The notes: generated by a model not told the origin, from the letters alone. A stretch of 64,000 bases of DNA from Pullilachnospira sp963929535 (GCA_963929535.1 CAWVIZ010000003.1:1-64000); one strand, 5' to 3'; counted from the first letter of the stretch, positions 1 to 8,910 are shown. Numbers and translations: made by a program.

Positions 1-594
1 GTAAATCTCAATCATACGGCCATAGATCACGATAAAGATACAAATATACAGCGCCCACATGGTAATGCCGATAAAGAGCGACTGGAACCACAGGCCGAAC
101 AGCGGCCCCAGTTCCATATCCATCAGCCGGGACTCCATATCGGTCATGACAGAGGAGATGTCGATGGAAGCGTCCGAACCGATGATGCCCGCCGCCTGCG
201 CCACCACGCTTTGGGCGGCGTCAAACACGCCCATCACGATGTTCCATGTGTTGGTGACAATCAGGATGGCTGCGGCGGATTTGAACACCCACTTGAAGAT
301 CATCCAGGTGTCCACATCATGCAGGTTGTTTCGGTCGGTAATCATCTGAATCAGTTCCAGCGTCATCACGATGGCCAGGATCACACCTGCAATCGGCACC
401 ATGATGGTGTTGGACAGATTCTGGATCATGCTGAAAATGTCACCGTTCCACGCCTGCGGCGTTTGCCCCACCTGCACGGATATATCCGCGACCTGCTGGT
501 TCACGCTGTCGAACATCCCCGATAGGTTGCTCATAATGCCGCCCACCAACATTTCCTTGAGCCAGTTGGTAAGGGCATCCAGTAAGAAATCCAT
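1..594 (-). CDS. TrbL/VirB6-like conjugal transfer membrane protein (3' end beyond window)
   Basis: Polytopic inner-membrane component of a type IV secretion (conjugation) machine, the role expected for TrbL/VirB6-like proteins of Tn1549-type elements. The reading frame is open from the ATG at 594 to the window edge (198 codons, C-terminus missing). An AGGAGG-type ribosome binding site lies about 10 nt upstream. The N-terminus is amphipathic, followed by hydrophobic segments around residues 65-85, 105-125 and 170-195. It lies downstream of the Maff2 and VirD4 genes on the same strand, the order usual in these elements. The family call rests on hydrophobicity and context rather than a catalytic motif. 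Confidence 0.75.
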   Translation of the reverse strand, partial: MDFLLDALTNWLKEMLVGGIMSNLSGMFDSVNQQVADISVQVGQTPQAWNGDIFSMIQNLSNTIMVPIAGVILAIVMTLELIQMITDRNNLHDVDTWMIFKWVFKSAAAILIVTNTWNIVMGVFDAAQSVVAQAAGIIGSDASIDISSVMTDMESRLMDMELGPLFGLWFQSLFIGITMWALYICIFIVIYGRMIEIY

Positions 595-675
595 ACGGTG
601 CTAACCTCCTTTCAGCCGCCCCCGCTGGGGGCAGGGGCGGCAAGAGGATTTCTCAGGGCTGTTTGCGGGAAACGA

Positions 676-894
676 TCAGACAGTGAACAGGCCGGACAGC
701 AGGGGCACCAGCACCATGCCGACGATGGCGACGCCAGCGCCCGCCATGAGCTGCTTCATGCCCTGGCTTTTCGCGCCGGGGTTGTCATTGCCGTAACCTT
801 CCAGCAGGTTGATGACGCCCCACACGCCGAGACCGGCACCCAGGGCAATGACGAGGGTCTGGAGAACGGTGATTGCCTGATTGAAAAATTCCAT
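676..894 (-). CDS. Maff2-family small membrane protein
   Basis: A 72-residue protein with two hydrophobic helices (about residues 10-30 and 50-70) separated by a short polar Gly/Asn/Lys loop. It matches the Maff2 family, small membrane proteins found almost only in Tn1549-like conjugative elements between the VirD4 and TrbL-like genes. The size and VirB2/pilin-like topology suggest a pilin-like subunit of the conjugation channel, but this is inference; the family has no proven function. Confidence 0.8.
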   Translation of the reverse strand: MEFFNQAITVLQTLVIALGAGLGVWGVINLLEGYGNDNPGAKSQGMKQLMAGAGVAIVGMVLVPLLSGLFTV

Positions 895-1104
895 AAATAA
901 AGTTGGCCGGAATCATCTTGAATAGATTTTTAGTCATGGTTCATAGGCATACAAAAGCCGGACAATCGCCCCGGTGTCCGGGGTCCGATTCCGGCCTTCC
1001 TCCTTTTTCATTATTTTTATAGAGATCGTCCGCTTTGTACGCCGATGGCCCCTTTTGGGGCGGTTGAGGCGGATAGATACGATCACTCCCTTCACAGCGG
1101 AACA

Positions 1105-2934
1105 TCATTCATTGGCTGCGGCGTCGATCTCATACACGTCGCAGACCTGGTTGGGTTTGAGCTTCAGCCGGGCCTTGAGATAGCCTTCGATGTCAAAGGC
1201 GTTTTTCGGGTCGGCGTCAGCGGTGTACTTGTAGTTGGGGTGCTGGGTGATGTCGTACTTGTCCGACAAAAACGGGCGCACACCACGCAGCTGCAAGATG
1301 CACTTGCCGCCGTCCATGACGGCCAGCTCATCCTGGCTCATAAGCTCTTTCCCCAGTTTTTGATAGTTGAGCGAGTGGGAAGTCTCCCGCCCACGGCTCT
1401 CACCGGTGTTGTAGGTGTCGATGGTCTCCTTGCCCAGCACGGCGGCCAACTCCTTGAGGGTGGTCGGCTCCTTGCCGCCCAGGAAGATGGAGGTATCCAT
1501 GTTGCCGATGATGGTATCGGCGTTGTCCTTGTAGATGGCCTTGAGCTGGGACTGTGCCTGCAACACCAGACAGGCGGAGATTTCACGGCTTCGGATGGTC
1601 GCCACCAGTTTCTCCAGCCGGGGAATCTGACCGATATTGGCGCACTCGTCAATGAGGCACCGCACATGGACCGGCAGCCGCCCGCCGTACACATCGTCGG
1701 CCTTTTCACACAAGAGGTTAAACAGTTGGGTGTAGCACATGGAGATCAGGAAGTTAAAGCTATCGTCCGTGTCGCTCATAATGAGGAACAGGGCGGTTTT
1801 CCGATCTCCCAGGGTGTCCAGTTCCAGCTCGTCGTAGGAAGTGACCTCCCGCAGCTCCGCGATGTCGAACACGGCAAGGCGCGCACCGCAGGAAATCAGG
1901 ATCGACTTGGCTGTTTTGCCCGCCGCCAGCTTGTATTTCTTATACTGGCGCACCGCAAAGTGGTTGGGCTTTCTGGATTCCAGCTCATCGAACATCAGGT
2001 CAACGGCATTTTTGTATTCTTCATCGTCCTCCCGGACCTCCATGCTGTTAATCATCTCGATCAGGGTGGAAAAGTTCTGTTCCTCTGCCGGTGCCTCGTA
2101 GTGGATATACCCGATGAGGGCGCAGTACAAAAGCGTTTCCGCCTTGACCCAGAAATCGTCCCCGGCCTTGCCCTCGCCTTTGGTGTTGGCGATTAGCGTT
2201 GTGACCAGCTTCAAGATGTCCTTTTCCGAGTGGATGTAGGCAAAGGGGTTGTAGTGCATGGATTTCTTGAAGTTGATGGTGTTCAGCACCCGAATCTGGT
2301 ACGGCTCATAGATGACCTTGCCGCGCTTATCCTTCATGGGCTTGCCGTCCTTGCCCAGCTTGGGCGCGCCCCGCTGGAGCATTTTTCCGCATTCCACCAG
2401 GATGGTGCCCTTGGGGTCGGTGACAACATAGCTGCTGTGCATCTGCATCAGGTTCGGTTTCAGCCAGAAGCGGGTCTTGCCGGAGCCGGAACCGCCGATC
2501 ACCAGCACATTTTTGTTTCTGGCGGTCTTGGGGTCCTTGGGACGGCTGTTCATGGTCAGGCTCTCGGTTTTTGTCAGGATGACGTTATTCTGGAACACCG
2601 GGTCGATGTAAGGGGCAATATCGTCATGGGTGCCCCAACGGGCGCTGCCGTACTCCACATTGTGGCGGTATTTCTTGGCGTTCTTGGATTTCAGATACAC
2701 CGCCAGCCGCAGGCCAGCGCCGCAGCACAGGCCCACAGCCAGGTCCAGCGGGTGCAGACTGGGCCAGAAACTTTGCAGTGCTCCGGGCAGGACAGAGAAC
2801 AGGGAAAGAAATTTCTCGGAAGCATTTGCCCCCACAGCCAGCCGCCACGCTTCCCCGAAGTTGGTGGCGAACAGGCCCAGCAGGATATAGGGCAGGTTCA
2901 GAAGAACCAGCTTTTTCACATTCAGCTGCTTCAT
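1105..2934 (-). CDS. VirD4/TraG-type conjugative coupling ATPase
   Basis: Type IV coupling protein that links the relaxosome to the secretion channel. It is 609 residues long, with two hydrophobic N-terminal segments (residues 8-25 and 60-80), a Walker A motif GGSGSGKT at about 147-154, and a Walker B-like LIDECANIG in the C-terminal half. The motif YGSARWG before the P-loop is typical of the TraG/VirD4 family. The start codon overlaps the 3' end of the PcfB-like gene (ATGA arrangement), so the two are translationally coupled. In Tn1549-like elements this gene pairs with a MobA-type relaxase, which is not in this window. Confidence 0.95.
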   Translation of the reverse strand: MKQLNVKKLVLLNLPYILLGLFATNFGEAWRLAVGANASEKFLSLFSVLPGALQSFWPSLHPLDLAVGLCCGAGLRLAVYLKSKNAKKYRHNVEYGSARWGTHDDIAPYIDPVFQNNVILTKTESLTMNSRPKDPKTARNKNVLVIGGSGSGKTRFWLKPNLMQMHSSYVVTDPKGTILVECGKMLQRGAPKLGKDGKPMKDKRGKVIYEPYQIRVLNTINFKKSMHYNPFAYIHSEKDILKLVTTLIANTKGEGKAGDDFWVKAETLLYCALIGYIHYEAPAEEQNFSTLIEMINSMEVREDDEEYKNAVDLMFDELESRKPNHFAVRQYKKYKLAAGKTAKSILISCGARLAVFDIAELREVTSYDELELDTLGDRKTALFLIMSDTDDSFNFLISMCYTQLFNLLCEKADDVYGGRLPVHVRCLIDECANIGQIPRLEKLVATIRSREISACLVLQAQSQLKAIYKDNADTIIGNMDTSIFLGGKEPTTLKELAAVLGKETIDTYNTGESRGRETSHSLNYQKLGKELMSQDELAVMDGGKCILQLRGVRPFLSDKYDITQHPNYKYTADADPKNAFDIEGYLKARLKLKPNQVCDVYEIDAAANE

Positions 2935-3431
2935 CGTTCCAGCTCCTTCCGCTTGTTCCGGTCCACAACCGCATTTTTGATAAGCGCCTTGAAGTGGCTG
3001 AGCTTGGCCAGCACCGACGGGCGCTCGCTGCGGTCTGCCTTCTTGACCTTCTTCTGAGTGTATTCCGAGAACGCCGCCGTTAGGGCGTCCGCATCGCGGG
3101 CCTTGAAGAAGATCAGGTACTTGGGTGGGGAGCTGCTGCGGTCTTTTTTCACCGCATAGTCCACGCCGTACTTCCGGGCGATCTTCTCAAACTCCTTGAT
3201 GGAGGGGTCGTTGATCTCGATGTTGGACACGCCCTGGTTCTGGCCGATCAGTTGCTTGACCGTCTGTTTGCCCTTGGGGGTGACAGGGGAATCCCGGCTG
3301 CGCTGCTTTTCCAGCTTTTTCTCCCTGCGGTGGGCCATGTACTTGGTAACGGCGGCTTTCAGCAGCCGCCCGGTGAACTTGGTGCCGCTGACTACCAGCG
3401 TCAAAGTTCTGTTTTCTACTTCCTCCTGCAT
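2931..3431 (-). CDS. PcfB-family (DUF3801) conjugation accessory protein
   Basis: A 166-residue, strongly basic protein. It begins with a helical segment, has a Lys/Arg-rich middle (about 35-60), and a C-terminal part with the phrase VDYAVKKDRSSSPPKYLIFFKARD typical of DUF3801/PcfB. PcfB of Enterococcus plasmid pCF10 is a relaxosome accessory factor that contacts the relaxase and the coupling protein. Here the gene lies immediately upstream of the VirD4 gene and overlaps it by 4 nt, which supports the same role. The start has a GGGAGG site about 8 nt away. Confidence 0.85.
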   Translation of the reverse strand: MQEEVENRTLTLVVSGTKFTGRLLKAAVTKYMAHRREKKLEKQRSRDSPVTPKGKQTVKQLIGQNQGVSNIEINDPSIKEFEKIARKYGVDYAVKKDRSSSPPKYLIFFKARDADALTAAFSEYTQKKVKKADRSERPSVLAKLSHFKALIKNAVVDRNKRKELER

Positions 3432-3517
3432 TTTTCTCGCCTCCCTTCGTCGGTTATGCAGTGGATGGTCTGAATACTAAGGCGGGACCACCAGCCGCCG
3501 CAGCAGATGCCGGTGCC

Positions 3518-4285
3518 TCATACTGTCACCAGGATCAGGTCACGCAGATCGGCAAAGTAGAGCTTGCCCTTGGGCGTTACCAGGGTATAGGAGCCGGAAT
3601 GGCCGTTGCGGTAGTAGTCCTTCACGCAAAACAGGCCCTCATTGCTGCTTTTGGCATAGGGCAGCACGCAGCCGGAGGGGGTGCGGTAGACAAACCGCTG
3701 TTCCAGCAGGAACCGGACAAACTGCCGCTCCGGCACGACCAGCTCTTTGGCGGTGGTACGCAGGTTGGTGCTGTGGTGCAGGTCGATGAACAGGTCGTAG
3801 TAAGCCGCTTTGCCTTTCAGTCGGGCATTGTCCGCCCGCAGCGCCGCATTTTTCTCCCGCTCAGCCAGCAGGTCGGAGCAGAGCTTCATCAGCGCCTCCG
3901 GCGAGGTGGCGACTTCCCACAGTTTTTCCTTGGTCATGTAGGCCCCGTGCTTGCGGATAGAGGGCAGCACCTCATCGAACACCCAGCGCTCAAACCGCTC
4001 CGCCGAAGGGAGCTTGCTGTGGACGATCAGGCGGTAGACATCGCCTTCGGGGATAAAAAGCATCTCCACCATCTGTACGGCGGGCGTACCATCTGCCTTT
4101 TTGCCGGTCTGGACCCCTATGCCCCGTTTCAGGGCATGGGGGCAATGCCGGTCAATAGCATTCTGTGGCTTGGTATAGCCCAGCGCCTTGGCAACATCTA
4201 CACCGCAGAACAGGTACTTGCCGTTTTCCTCAATGACGCGGACGCTGCCAAACTCCGGGTTTTTGAAAATTTCCATCTGATTCAT
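3518..4285 (-). CDS. Phage antirepressor / BRO-N domain protein carried by the conjugative element
   Basis: The N-terminal BRO/Bro-N fold (residues 1-110) shows FGSVRVI, FCGVDVAKALGY and the FERWVFDEVLPSIRKHGAY block. A coiled-coil stretch around 135-165 follows, then a C-terminal KilA-C/ANT-like domain. These domains occur in prophage antirepressors, and copies are common in Tn1549-type elements with unknown function, possibly control of element genes. The start at 4285 was chosen because GGAGGCACG lies just upstream and the BRO homology begins there; the upstream in-frame extension overlaps the next gene and looks non-coding. Confidence 0.85.
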   Translation of the reverse strand: MNQMEIFKNPEFGSVRVIEENGKYLFCGVDVAKALGYTKPQNAIDRHCPHALKRGIGVQTGKKADGTPAVQMVEMLFIPEGDVYRLIVHSKLPSAERFERWVFDEVLPSIRKHGAYMTKEKLWEVATSPEALMKLCSDLLAEREKNAALRADNARLKGKAAYYDLFIDLHHSTNLRTTAKELVVPERQFVRFLLEQRFVYRTPSGCVLPYAKSSNEGLFCVKDYYRNGHSGSYTLVTPKGKLYFADLRDLILVTV

Positions 4286-4323
4286 ATCGTGCCTCCTTGG
4301 GCGATGCAGTAAAAAAGCGGCCT

Positions 4324-5211
4324 TTACCAGCCGCCTGCATACATATCGTGATTTACTTGGGAAGTGTAATGGTTGCTCATGGTGGTGGGCGCATTGAACA
4401 GCACGGTCAGCAGGTACTGCTTCATGTTGCGGACCTCGGTGGTGTTGTTGTGCAGGCACTCCATGACAAACTCGATGTGGCTGCTGTCCAGCTTCAAAAA
4501 TCGTGACCGTACAACCTCATGGGGGAAGTCGCCGCCAGCAATCCGGGTGGTTTTCCGTTTGGCGCAGACCGTTTCCACGATCAGCTCCACGATCTCGTCC
4601 AAATCCTCCCGGTAGGTGGCAAACTCCCGGCACAGGTGGTCATACTCGATGTTGTCCAAAATCAATTCCCGATAATTCTGCATTTCCTCCATCGACATCG
4701 CATCCCTTCCTTTCCGTTCCGGCGGCCTGGCCGCCGCTGTTCCCCGGAAGGGAATGGAATCGGTACTTGATGGATCAGTTTTTGATTTTTGGGTATTTGA
4801 TTTCTCTATATTTAATTCTGCGGGCTTTTCCGTATCCGGTTTATCCAGATACGGGTTTTCCGTATCTGGTGAATCCGTATCTGGCCCAGCCGTATCTGGC
4901 CCAGGCGTCTCCGGCAGCTGGGGCTGCTCATAGATCACATACTCGGTGTCGCTGATCCGGCCCTGCCGGTCCCGCAGCTGATGGCGCACGATGTAACCGG
5001 CACCCTCCAGCTCCCGCAGCGCACCGCCGATGGCGTCCACGCCCTCCTTGCAGATTTTTGCAAGGCCGCGGGTGGTATAGTTCCAGTCATCCGGCAGAGA
5101 CAGCATCATGGAGAGCAGTCCCTTGGCCTTTAGGGATAACGCACGGTTGCGTAAATGGTGATTGCTCATCACGGTGTAATCACGGGTCCGCTCAATGCGA
5201 AAAACGGCCAT
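4324..5211 (-). CDS. RepA/replisome-organizer-like winged-helix protein (replication initiator-like)
   Basis: A 295-residue protein. The N-terminal 95 residues form a winged-helix DNA-binding domain of the replication-initiator type (motifs ALSLKAKGLLSMMLSLP and GALRELEGAGYI). A Pro/Asp/Thr-rich linker of short repeats follows at about 100-130, then a C-terminal helical domain (about 165-295). This is the standard RepA-like gene of Tn1549-like elements, next to parA/parB. It may support plasmid-like replication of the excised circle. The linker repeat is visible in DNA as repeated CCGTATCTGG units at about 4825-4905. Confidence 0.8.
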   Translation of the reverse strand: MAVFRIERTRDYTVMSNHHLRNRALSLKAKGLLSMMLSLPDDWNYTTRGLAKICKEGVDAIGGALRELEGAGYIVRHQLRDRQGRISDTEYVIYEQPQLPETPGPDTAGPDTDSPDTENPYLDKPDTEKPAELNIEKSNTQKSKTDPSSTDSIPFRGTAAARPPERKGRDAMSMEEMQNYRELILDNIEYDHLCREFATYREDLDEIVELIVETVCAKRKTTRIAGGDFPHEVVRSRFLKLDSSHIEFVMECLHNNTTEVRNMKQYLLTVLFNAPTTMSNHYTSQVNHDMYAGGW

Positions 5212-5277
5212 TTCATCACTCCTCTCGGCATTTGTGGCATGAAAAAAGCCGCAATCTTCAAAAAAAGACTGCGGCGG

Positions 5278-5463
5278 TCAGATTCTGTATTTCCGGCTGT
5301 GCGAAGCATAGGGCGGCCTCGGCACAGGTGGCCGGTAGAAGATGTCCTGCGCGGTGCCGAAAGGCAGACGCTGCATCACCCGGTCGATCTCGACGCTTTC
5401 CATGTCCTGCTGAGATTGGCAGTGTTCCCGGATCGCTTCCTGGATGTCTTTAACGGTACACAT
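5278..5463 (-). CDS. Small hypothetical protein of the conjugative element
   Basis: A 61-residue ORF between the RepA-like gene and the next small ORF. The N-terminal half is predicted helical and acidic, and the C-terminus is Pro/Arg rich (RPPVPRPPYASHSRKYRI). No family recognised. A GAAAGGACTG stretch upstream of the ATG can act as ribosome binding site. Its place in a tightly packed replication/partition module favours a real gene. Confidence 0.5.
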   Translation of the reverse strand: MCTVKDIQEAIREHCQSQQDMESVEIDRVMQRLPFGTAQDIFYRPPVPRPPYASHSRKYRI

Positions 5464-5492
5464 AGTTCAGTCCTTTCTTGGTAGGGGGTGGT

Positions 5493-5765
5493 TTACGGGT
5501 GGCGATTCTTTTTCGGCTTGAAGTCGATGATATGCCCTTCCACAACATGGGCATACCGCTTGATTTTGATTTCCCGGCGCTTCTGGCTGAGAAGGGCGGC
5601 CTGATACCCGTCCTCCGTGAGAAACAGCCGCATTTCATCACCGGGGCTGCCGTAGGAGCAGGTCCGCAGGACGGAAAACTCGATCATCCAGCGGGTGTTG
5701 TCCCGAAAACGCTCCACAGCCAAAATGTTGTGTCCTTTCAGCTCACGGGCTGAAATATCCCTCAT
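5493..5765 (-). CDS. Hypothetical protein of the conjugative element
   Basis: A 90-residue protein beginning MRDISARELKGHN. AAAGGAGCG lies about 6 nt upstream of the ATG at 5765, which decides this start over an ATG 15 nt earlier. The sequence alternates strands and short helices and ends in a basic tail (FKPKKNRHP). It starts just past the parB stop, suggesting co-transcription with parA-parB. No function can be assigned. Confidence 0.6.
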   Translation of the reverse strand: MRDISARELKGHNILAVERFRDNTRWMIEFSVLRTCSYGSPGDEMRLFLTEDGYQAALLSQKRREIKIKRYAHVVEGHIIDFKPKKNRHP

Positions 5766-5776
5766 AGGCGCTCCTT

Positions 5777-6712
5777 TCACCGCTGCTGGTCTCTCTGACG
5801 CTTACGCTGCCACTGTTCCAGCAGCTTGATAATCGTTTCCTGCATTTTGGCCGGCGTGTAACTCTTGGGGAAATACTTCCGCAGGGTGTCGGAGGTGAAA
5901 GTCACCCGGTCCAGGTCGCTTTTCTTTTCCTCACCCATGATAACGCGCATCATATCCAGGGTCAGGTGCCCCTCCTGGCTGTATTTCTTGAGCCGCTGGG
6001 CTTGGGAGAGGGAGGGGGTGGCCTGCTCACTGTCCATCGCGTCCAGCAAATCCCGCTGTTCCTCTTTTTTGAGGAAAGACAACTCATAGGCCGGATTGAC
6101 GGCGATTTTCTTCTCATCCACCATGTTCAGCAGTTCGGGAATCAGCTCGGTCAGGCGGATGTAGCGGAAAATCTGATTTTTACTTTGGCCGACCTGTTCA
6201 GCCAAAAGCTCACTGGACTTCTTTCCGAAATCGTTCCCAAGTTGGGAACCATTTTCTTTGGAGGGTCTCCCGGCCTGCCGTTTCATGGCCTCCAACTTCA
6301 TCTTATAAGCAAAAGCCCGCTCACTGGGGAGCAGGCTTTCCCGCTGCAAGTTGCTGTCAACCATGATGATGGTGGCGGCATCGTCGTCCAGGTCCCGGAC
6401 AATCACTGGCATGGTATCCTTGCCAGCCAGTTCGCTGGCCCGGTGCCGCCGGTGTCCGGCTACCAGCTCATAGCCGCCGTTGGGGTCCGGGCGTGCAATC
6501 GCCGGAACAAGAACGCCATACTGCCGGATGCTGTCTGCGGTTTCCATCATGGCCTCATCATCCTTGACCTTAAAGGGGTGATCCTTGAACGGGTGCAGCT
6601 CCGAGAGCGGAATTTCCAGAACCTTTTCCCGCTGGGCATCGGCGCGGCTTTCCTCGGTGGAGAACAGGTCATCGACCGATGCCAGCTCTACTTTTTTCGC
6701 GCTGCTTTTCAA
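5777..6712 (-). CDS. parB: ParB/Spo0J-like partition protein
   Basis: Centromere-binding CTP-switch protein of a plasmid-type partition system. The N-terminal ParB/sulfiredoxin-like domain carries GYELVAGHRRHRASEL, the ParB box II arginine motif. A helix-turn-helix region follows (EQVGQSKNQIFRYIRL). The start is a TTG at 6712, with AAGGAGGTG about 9 nt upstream inside the parA 3' end, so the genes overlap by 44 nt and are coupled. It probably works with the ParA upstream to stabilise the excised element. Confidence 0.9.
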   Translation of the reverse strand: MKSSAKKVELASVDDLFSTEESRADAQREKVLEIPLSELHPFKDHPFKVKDDEAMMETADSIRQYGVLVPAIARPDPNGGYELVAGHRRHRASELAGKDTMPVIVRDLDDDAATIIMVDSNLQRESLLPSERAFAYKMKLEAMKRQAGRPSKENGSQLGNDFGKKSSELLAEQVGQSKNQIFRYIRLTELIPELLNMVDEKKIAVNPAYELSFLKKEEQRDLLDAMDSEQATPSLSQAQRLKKYSQEGHLTLDMMRVIMGEEKKSDLDRVTFTSDTLRKYFPKSYTPAKMQETIIKLLEQWQRKRQRDQQR

Positions 6713-7490
6713 GTTTCAACACCTCCTTGGTCAGATTTTTGTAGCCCTCGGCCACCTTGCCGCCGGGGTCATGGGCAAAGATGCTCTTGCCCTCGGCGCT
6801 GATCTCCTTGGCCCGGACAGAATGGGGAATCTCGGTGCCGAACACCTTGATTTTGCTGCCGTAGGTCTCCCGCAGCAGGGCGGCGATCTCTTTGGCGAAG
6901 TTCGTGCGGTTGTCCACCATCGTCAACAGGATGCCGTCGATTTGGAGCTTGGGGTTCAACTGCCGCTTGACCTTGTTGATGGTGGACAGCAGCTGCTCCA
7001 GGCCCTTGGCGGGCAGATATTCTGCCTGGACGGGGACTATGATGCGGTTGGCGGCTGCCAGGGCGTTGACCGTGAGCATCCCCAGGGAGGGCTGACAGTC
7101 GATCAGGATATGGGAATACTGTCCCTTCACGGTGTCCAGATACTGCCGCAGGACGGTCTCGCGGCTCATGGCGTTCACCAGCGATACCTCCATGCCGGAG
7201 AGCTGGATGTCGGCGGGCATCAGGTCCACGCCCTCCGGGTGATGCAGGATGCCCTCGCCGGGGCGTATCGGTTCGTCCATCAGGATACGGCCCATCGCGT
7301 CCGAGAGGGTAAAGGGCAGCTTGTCCGGCTGGGGATTGCCCAGGCTGATGGTCAGGCTGGCCTGGGGGTCAGCGTCCACCAGCAGGACCTTCTTCCCGGC
7401 CTGGGCCAGCCCTATCCCCAGGTTGGCGCAGGTGGTCGTCTTGCCGACGCCGCCTTTCTGGTTGGCGACGGCGATGATTTGCGTGTTCAT
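6669..7490 (-). CDS. parA: ParA-family partition ATPase
   Basis: A 273-residue Walker-type ATPase. The deviant Walker A motif KGGVGKTTT sits near the N-terminus (about residues 11-19), followed by DADPQASLT (Walker A') and the ILIDCQPSLG Walker B region. It lacks an N-terminal DNA-binding extension, as in the Soj/MinD-like type found in Tn1549-like elements. It is the outermost gene before the element terminus and is transcribed into parB. Confidence 0.95.
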   Translation of the reverse strand: MNTQIIAVANQKGGVGKTTTCANLGIGLAQAGKKVLLVDADPQASLTISLGNPQPDKLPFTLSDAMGRILMDEPIRPGEGILHHPEGVDLMPADIQLSGMEVSLVNAMSRETVLRQYLDTVKGQYSHILIDCQPSLGMLTVNALAAANRIIVPVQAEYLPAKGLEQLLSTINKVKRQLNPKLQIDGILLTMVDNRTNFAKEIAALLRETYGSKIKVFGTEIPHSVRAKEISAEGKSIFAHDPGGKVAEGYKNLTKEVLKLEKQREKSRAGIGR

Positions 7491-7880
7491 AGCGTTTCAC
7501 CTCATTTCTGTTGATTGCGTTCGGTTCTGGAAATAGAAAAAGCCGCCACTTCTTTTTTTGTAAAAGAGTGACGGCCTTTTCTGATCCCGGAATGAAATTC
7601 CCCGGAAACGCAAAAAGCGCCCAGTAGAAAATACTGAGCGCTTGGCGATTAGATTTATTCTGTTGTATTCAAATTAGGTCAGATTCAGACAAACCGTTTT
7701 CACGAAAAATACCTCCAAGGGATGTATAAATAAACATTCCCTTGGCAGCTCAAAATCGCGTCTCGGTTGTCCTATTTTTTAACCCATAAGCCCTCTTTTT
7801 GGGGTGGTTGTCCACCATTTAACCCATAGAAAATGGGTTAAAACAGGCTTCGTTGTGTCAAATTGCGTCAAACCATTTGA
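7491..7880. other. Non-coding terminal region of the conjugative element
   Basis: About 390 bp without a gene between parA and the rpsI terminator. It holds three hairpins: 7537-7580 (AAAAGCCGCCACT pairing with AGTGACGGCCTTTT), 7615-7642 (AAGCGCCCAGTA with TACTGAGCGCTT), and 7816-7844 (TTTAACCCATA with its complement). A further direct copy of TTTAACCCATA lies at 7779-7789. Such repeat clusters are expected at an element end: integrase arm sites, replication or transfer origin. The exact attachment site cannot be placed without the other end. Confidence 0.55.
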
Positions 7881-7884
7881 AAAG

Positions 7885-7920
7885 GAAAAACCCCGGAAAC
7901 CGCGTAGTTCCGGGGTTTTT
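7885..7920 (-). terminator. Rho-independent terminator of rplM-rpsI
   Basis: The stem AAAAACCCCGGAA pairs with TTCCGGGGTTTTT, and lies about 18 nt after the rpsI stop. The A/T tracts on both sides allow it to work in both directions, so it would also insulate the ribosomal operon from the conjugative element. Confidence 0.85.
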
Positions 7921-7938
7921 GACCACTTTTGATAAAGT

Positions 7939-8331
7939 TTAGCGCTTGCTGAACTGCGGCGCGCGACGGGCAGCCTTGAGGCCGTATTTCTTTCTCTCCT
8001 TCATTCTCGGGTCACGAGTCAGGAATCCGGCTTTCTTCAGGATCGGTCTGTACTCGGCATCTGCCTGCAGCAGAGCACGGGAAATTCCATGACGGATAGC
8101 TCCGGCCTGTCCGGTAAATCCACCACCATGAACATTCACCAGAACGTCGAACTTCTCAACGGTATCGGTGGCAGCCAGCGGCTGACGAACGATCACCTTC
8201 AGAGTCTCCAGACCAAAGTAGTCATCGATATCTCTCTTGTTGATGGTGATCTTACCGGTTCCCGGCATCAAATATACTCTTGCGATAGATTTTTTTCTTC
8301 TTCCTGTTCCGTAGAATCTTGTATTAGCCAA
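7939..8331 (-). CDS. rpsI: 30S ribosomal protein S9
   Basis: 130-residue S9, whose C-terminal tail reaches the P-site tRNA. It opens with YGTGRRKKSIARVYL and ends with the conserved basic RRAPQFSKR tail. It is the distal gene of the rplM-rpsI operon, 17 nt after rplM. The conjugative element lies just beyond its 3' end. The S9 sequence and its tail look intact, so any integration into the gene end would have restored the coding sequence. Confidence 0.98.
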   Translation of the reverse strand: MANTRFYGTGRRKKSIARVYLMPGTGKITINKRDIDDYFGLETLKVIVRQPLAATDTVEKFDVLVNVHGGGFTGQAGAIRHGISRALLQADAEYRPILKKAGFLTRDPRMKERKKYGLKAARRAPQFSKR

Positions 8332-8348
8332 TGTTCTTTACCTCCTCA

Positions 8349-8777
8349 TTAAAATGTTAATACTTCCGGTTTCTGAGCTGCGTGCGCATGCTCTGCGCCG
8401 GCGTATACATGAAGCTTTCTGATCATCTGTCTTCCCAGAGGTCCCTTCGGCAGCATACCCTTTACAGCCAGCTCGATCACTTTCTCCGGCTTCTTTGCCA
8501 TCATCTCTTTCAGAGTGGTCTCTTTCATACCACCAACATAATCGGAGTGGTTATAATAAATCTTCTGCTCCAGCTTCTTTCCGGTTACTTTTACCTTCTC
8601 GGCATTGATTACGATCACATAATCTCCGGTATCCACATGAGGAGTGAAAACTGGTTTATTCTTTCCTCTTAAAACACTGGCAACTTCGGAAGCCAGACGT
8701 CCCAAAGTACATCCCTCGGCATCAACTACATACCATTTTCTTTCAATCTTATCTGGATTAGCCATAAAGCTGTTCAT
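8349..8777 (-). CDS. rplM: 50S ribosomal protein L13
   Basis: 142-residue L13, an early-assembly 23S rRNA binding protein. Family blocks are visible: KWYVVDAEGCTLGRLAS, FTPHVDTGDYVIVINAEK and MLPKGPLGRQM. AGGAGGGAAATCC directly precedes the ATG. It is the first gene of the rplM-rpsI operon, with a promoter about 105 nt upstream and a leader of about 100 nt. Confidence 0.98.
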   Translation of the reverse strand: MNSFMANPDKIERKWYVVDAEGCTLGRLASEVASVLRGKNKPVFTPHVDTGDYVIVINAEKVKVTGKKLEQKIYYNHSDYVGGMKETTLKEMMAKKPEKVIELAVKGMLPKGPLGRQMIRKLHVYAGAEHAHAAQKPEVLTF

Positions 8778-8881
8778 GGATTTCCCTCCTGTAATATCTG
8801 AAATAAACTATTGGATCTATCATGGAAAATACCCTTACCGGGGCTATGGTCAGGTATTTACGCACTTCGTCACATTGAGAT

Positions 8882-8910
8882 ATTATATTATACGCATCCG
8901 AGCGTGTCAA
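8882..8910 (-). promoter_or_regulatory. Sigma-A promoter of rplM-rpsI
   Basis: On the minus strand, TTGACA (8905-8910) is separated by 17 nt from TATAAT (8882-8887), both perfect consensus. The transcript would carry a leader of roughly 100 nt before rplM. Firmicutes L13 leaders are known to be autoregulatory (L13 leader family), so this leader may be one; its structure was not verified. Confidence 0.85.

Noticed and set aside
1045..2196. 383-codon plus-strand frame
   Set aside because: Antisense to the VirD4 gene, with no recognisable domain.
4821..4910. Repeated CCGTATCTGG units resembling a CRISPR-like or minisatellite array
   Set aside because: They are in frame inside the RepA-like gene and encode a Pro/Asp/Thr linker; the spacing is too short for CRISPR.
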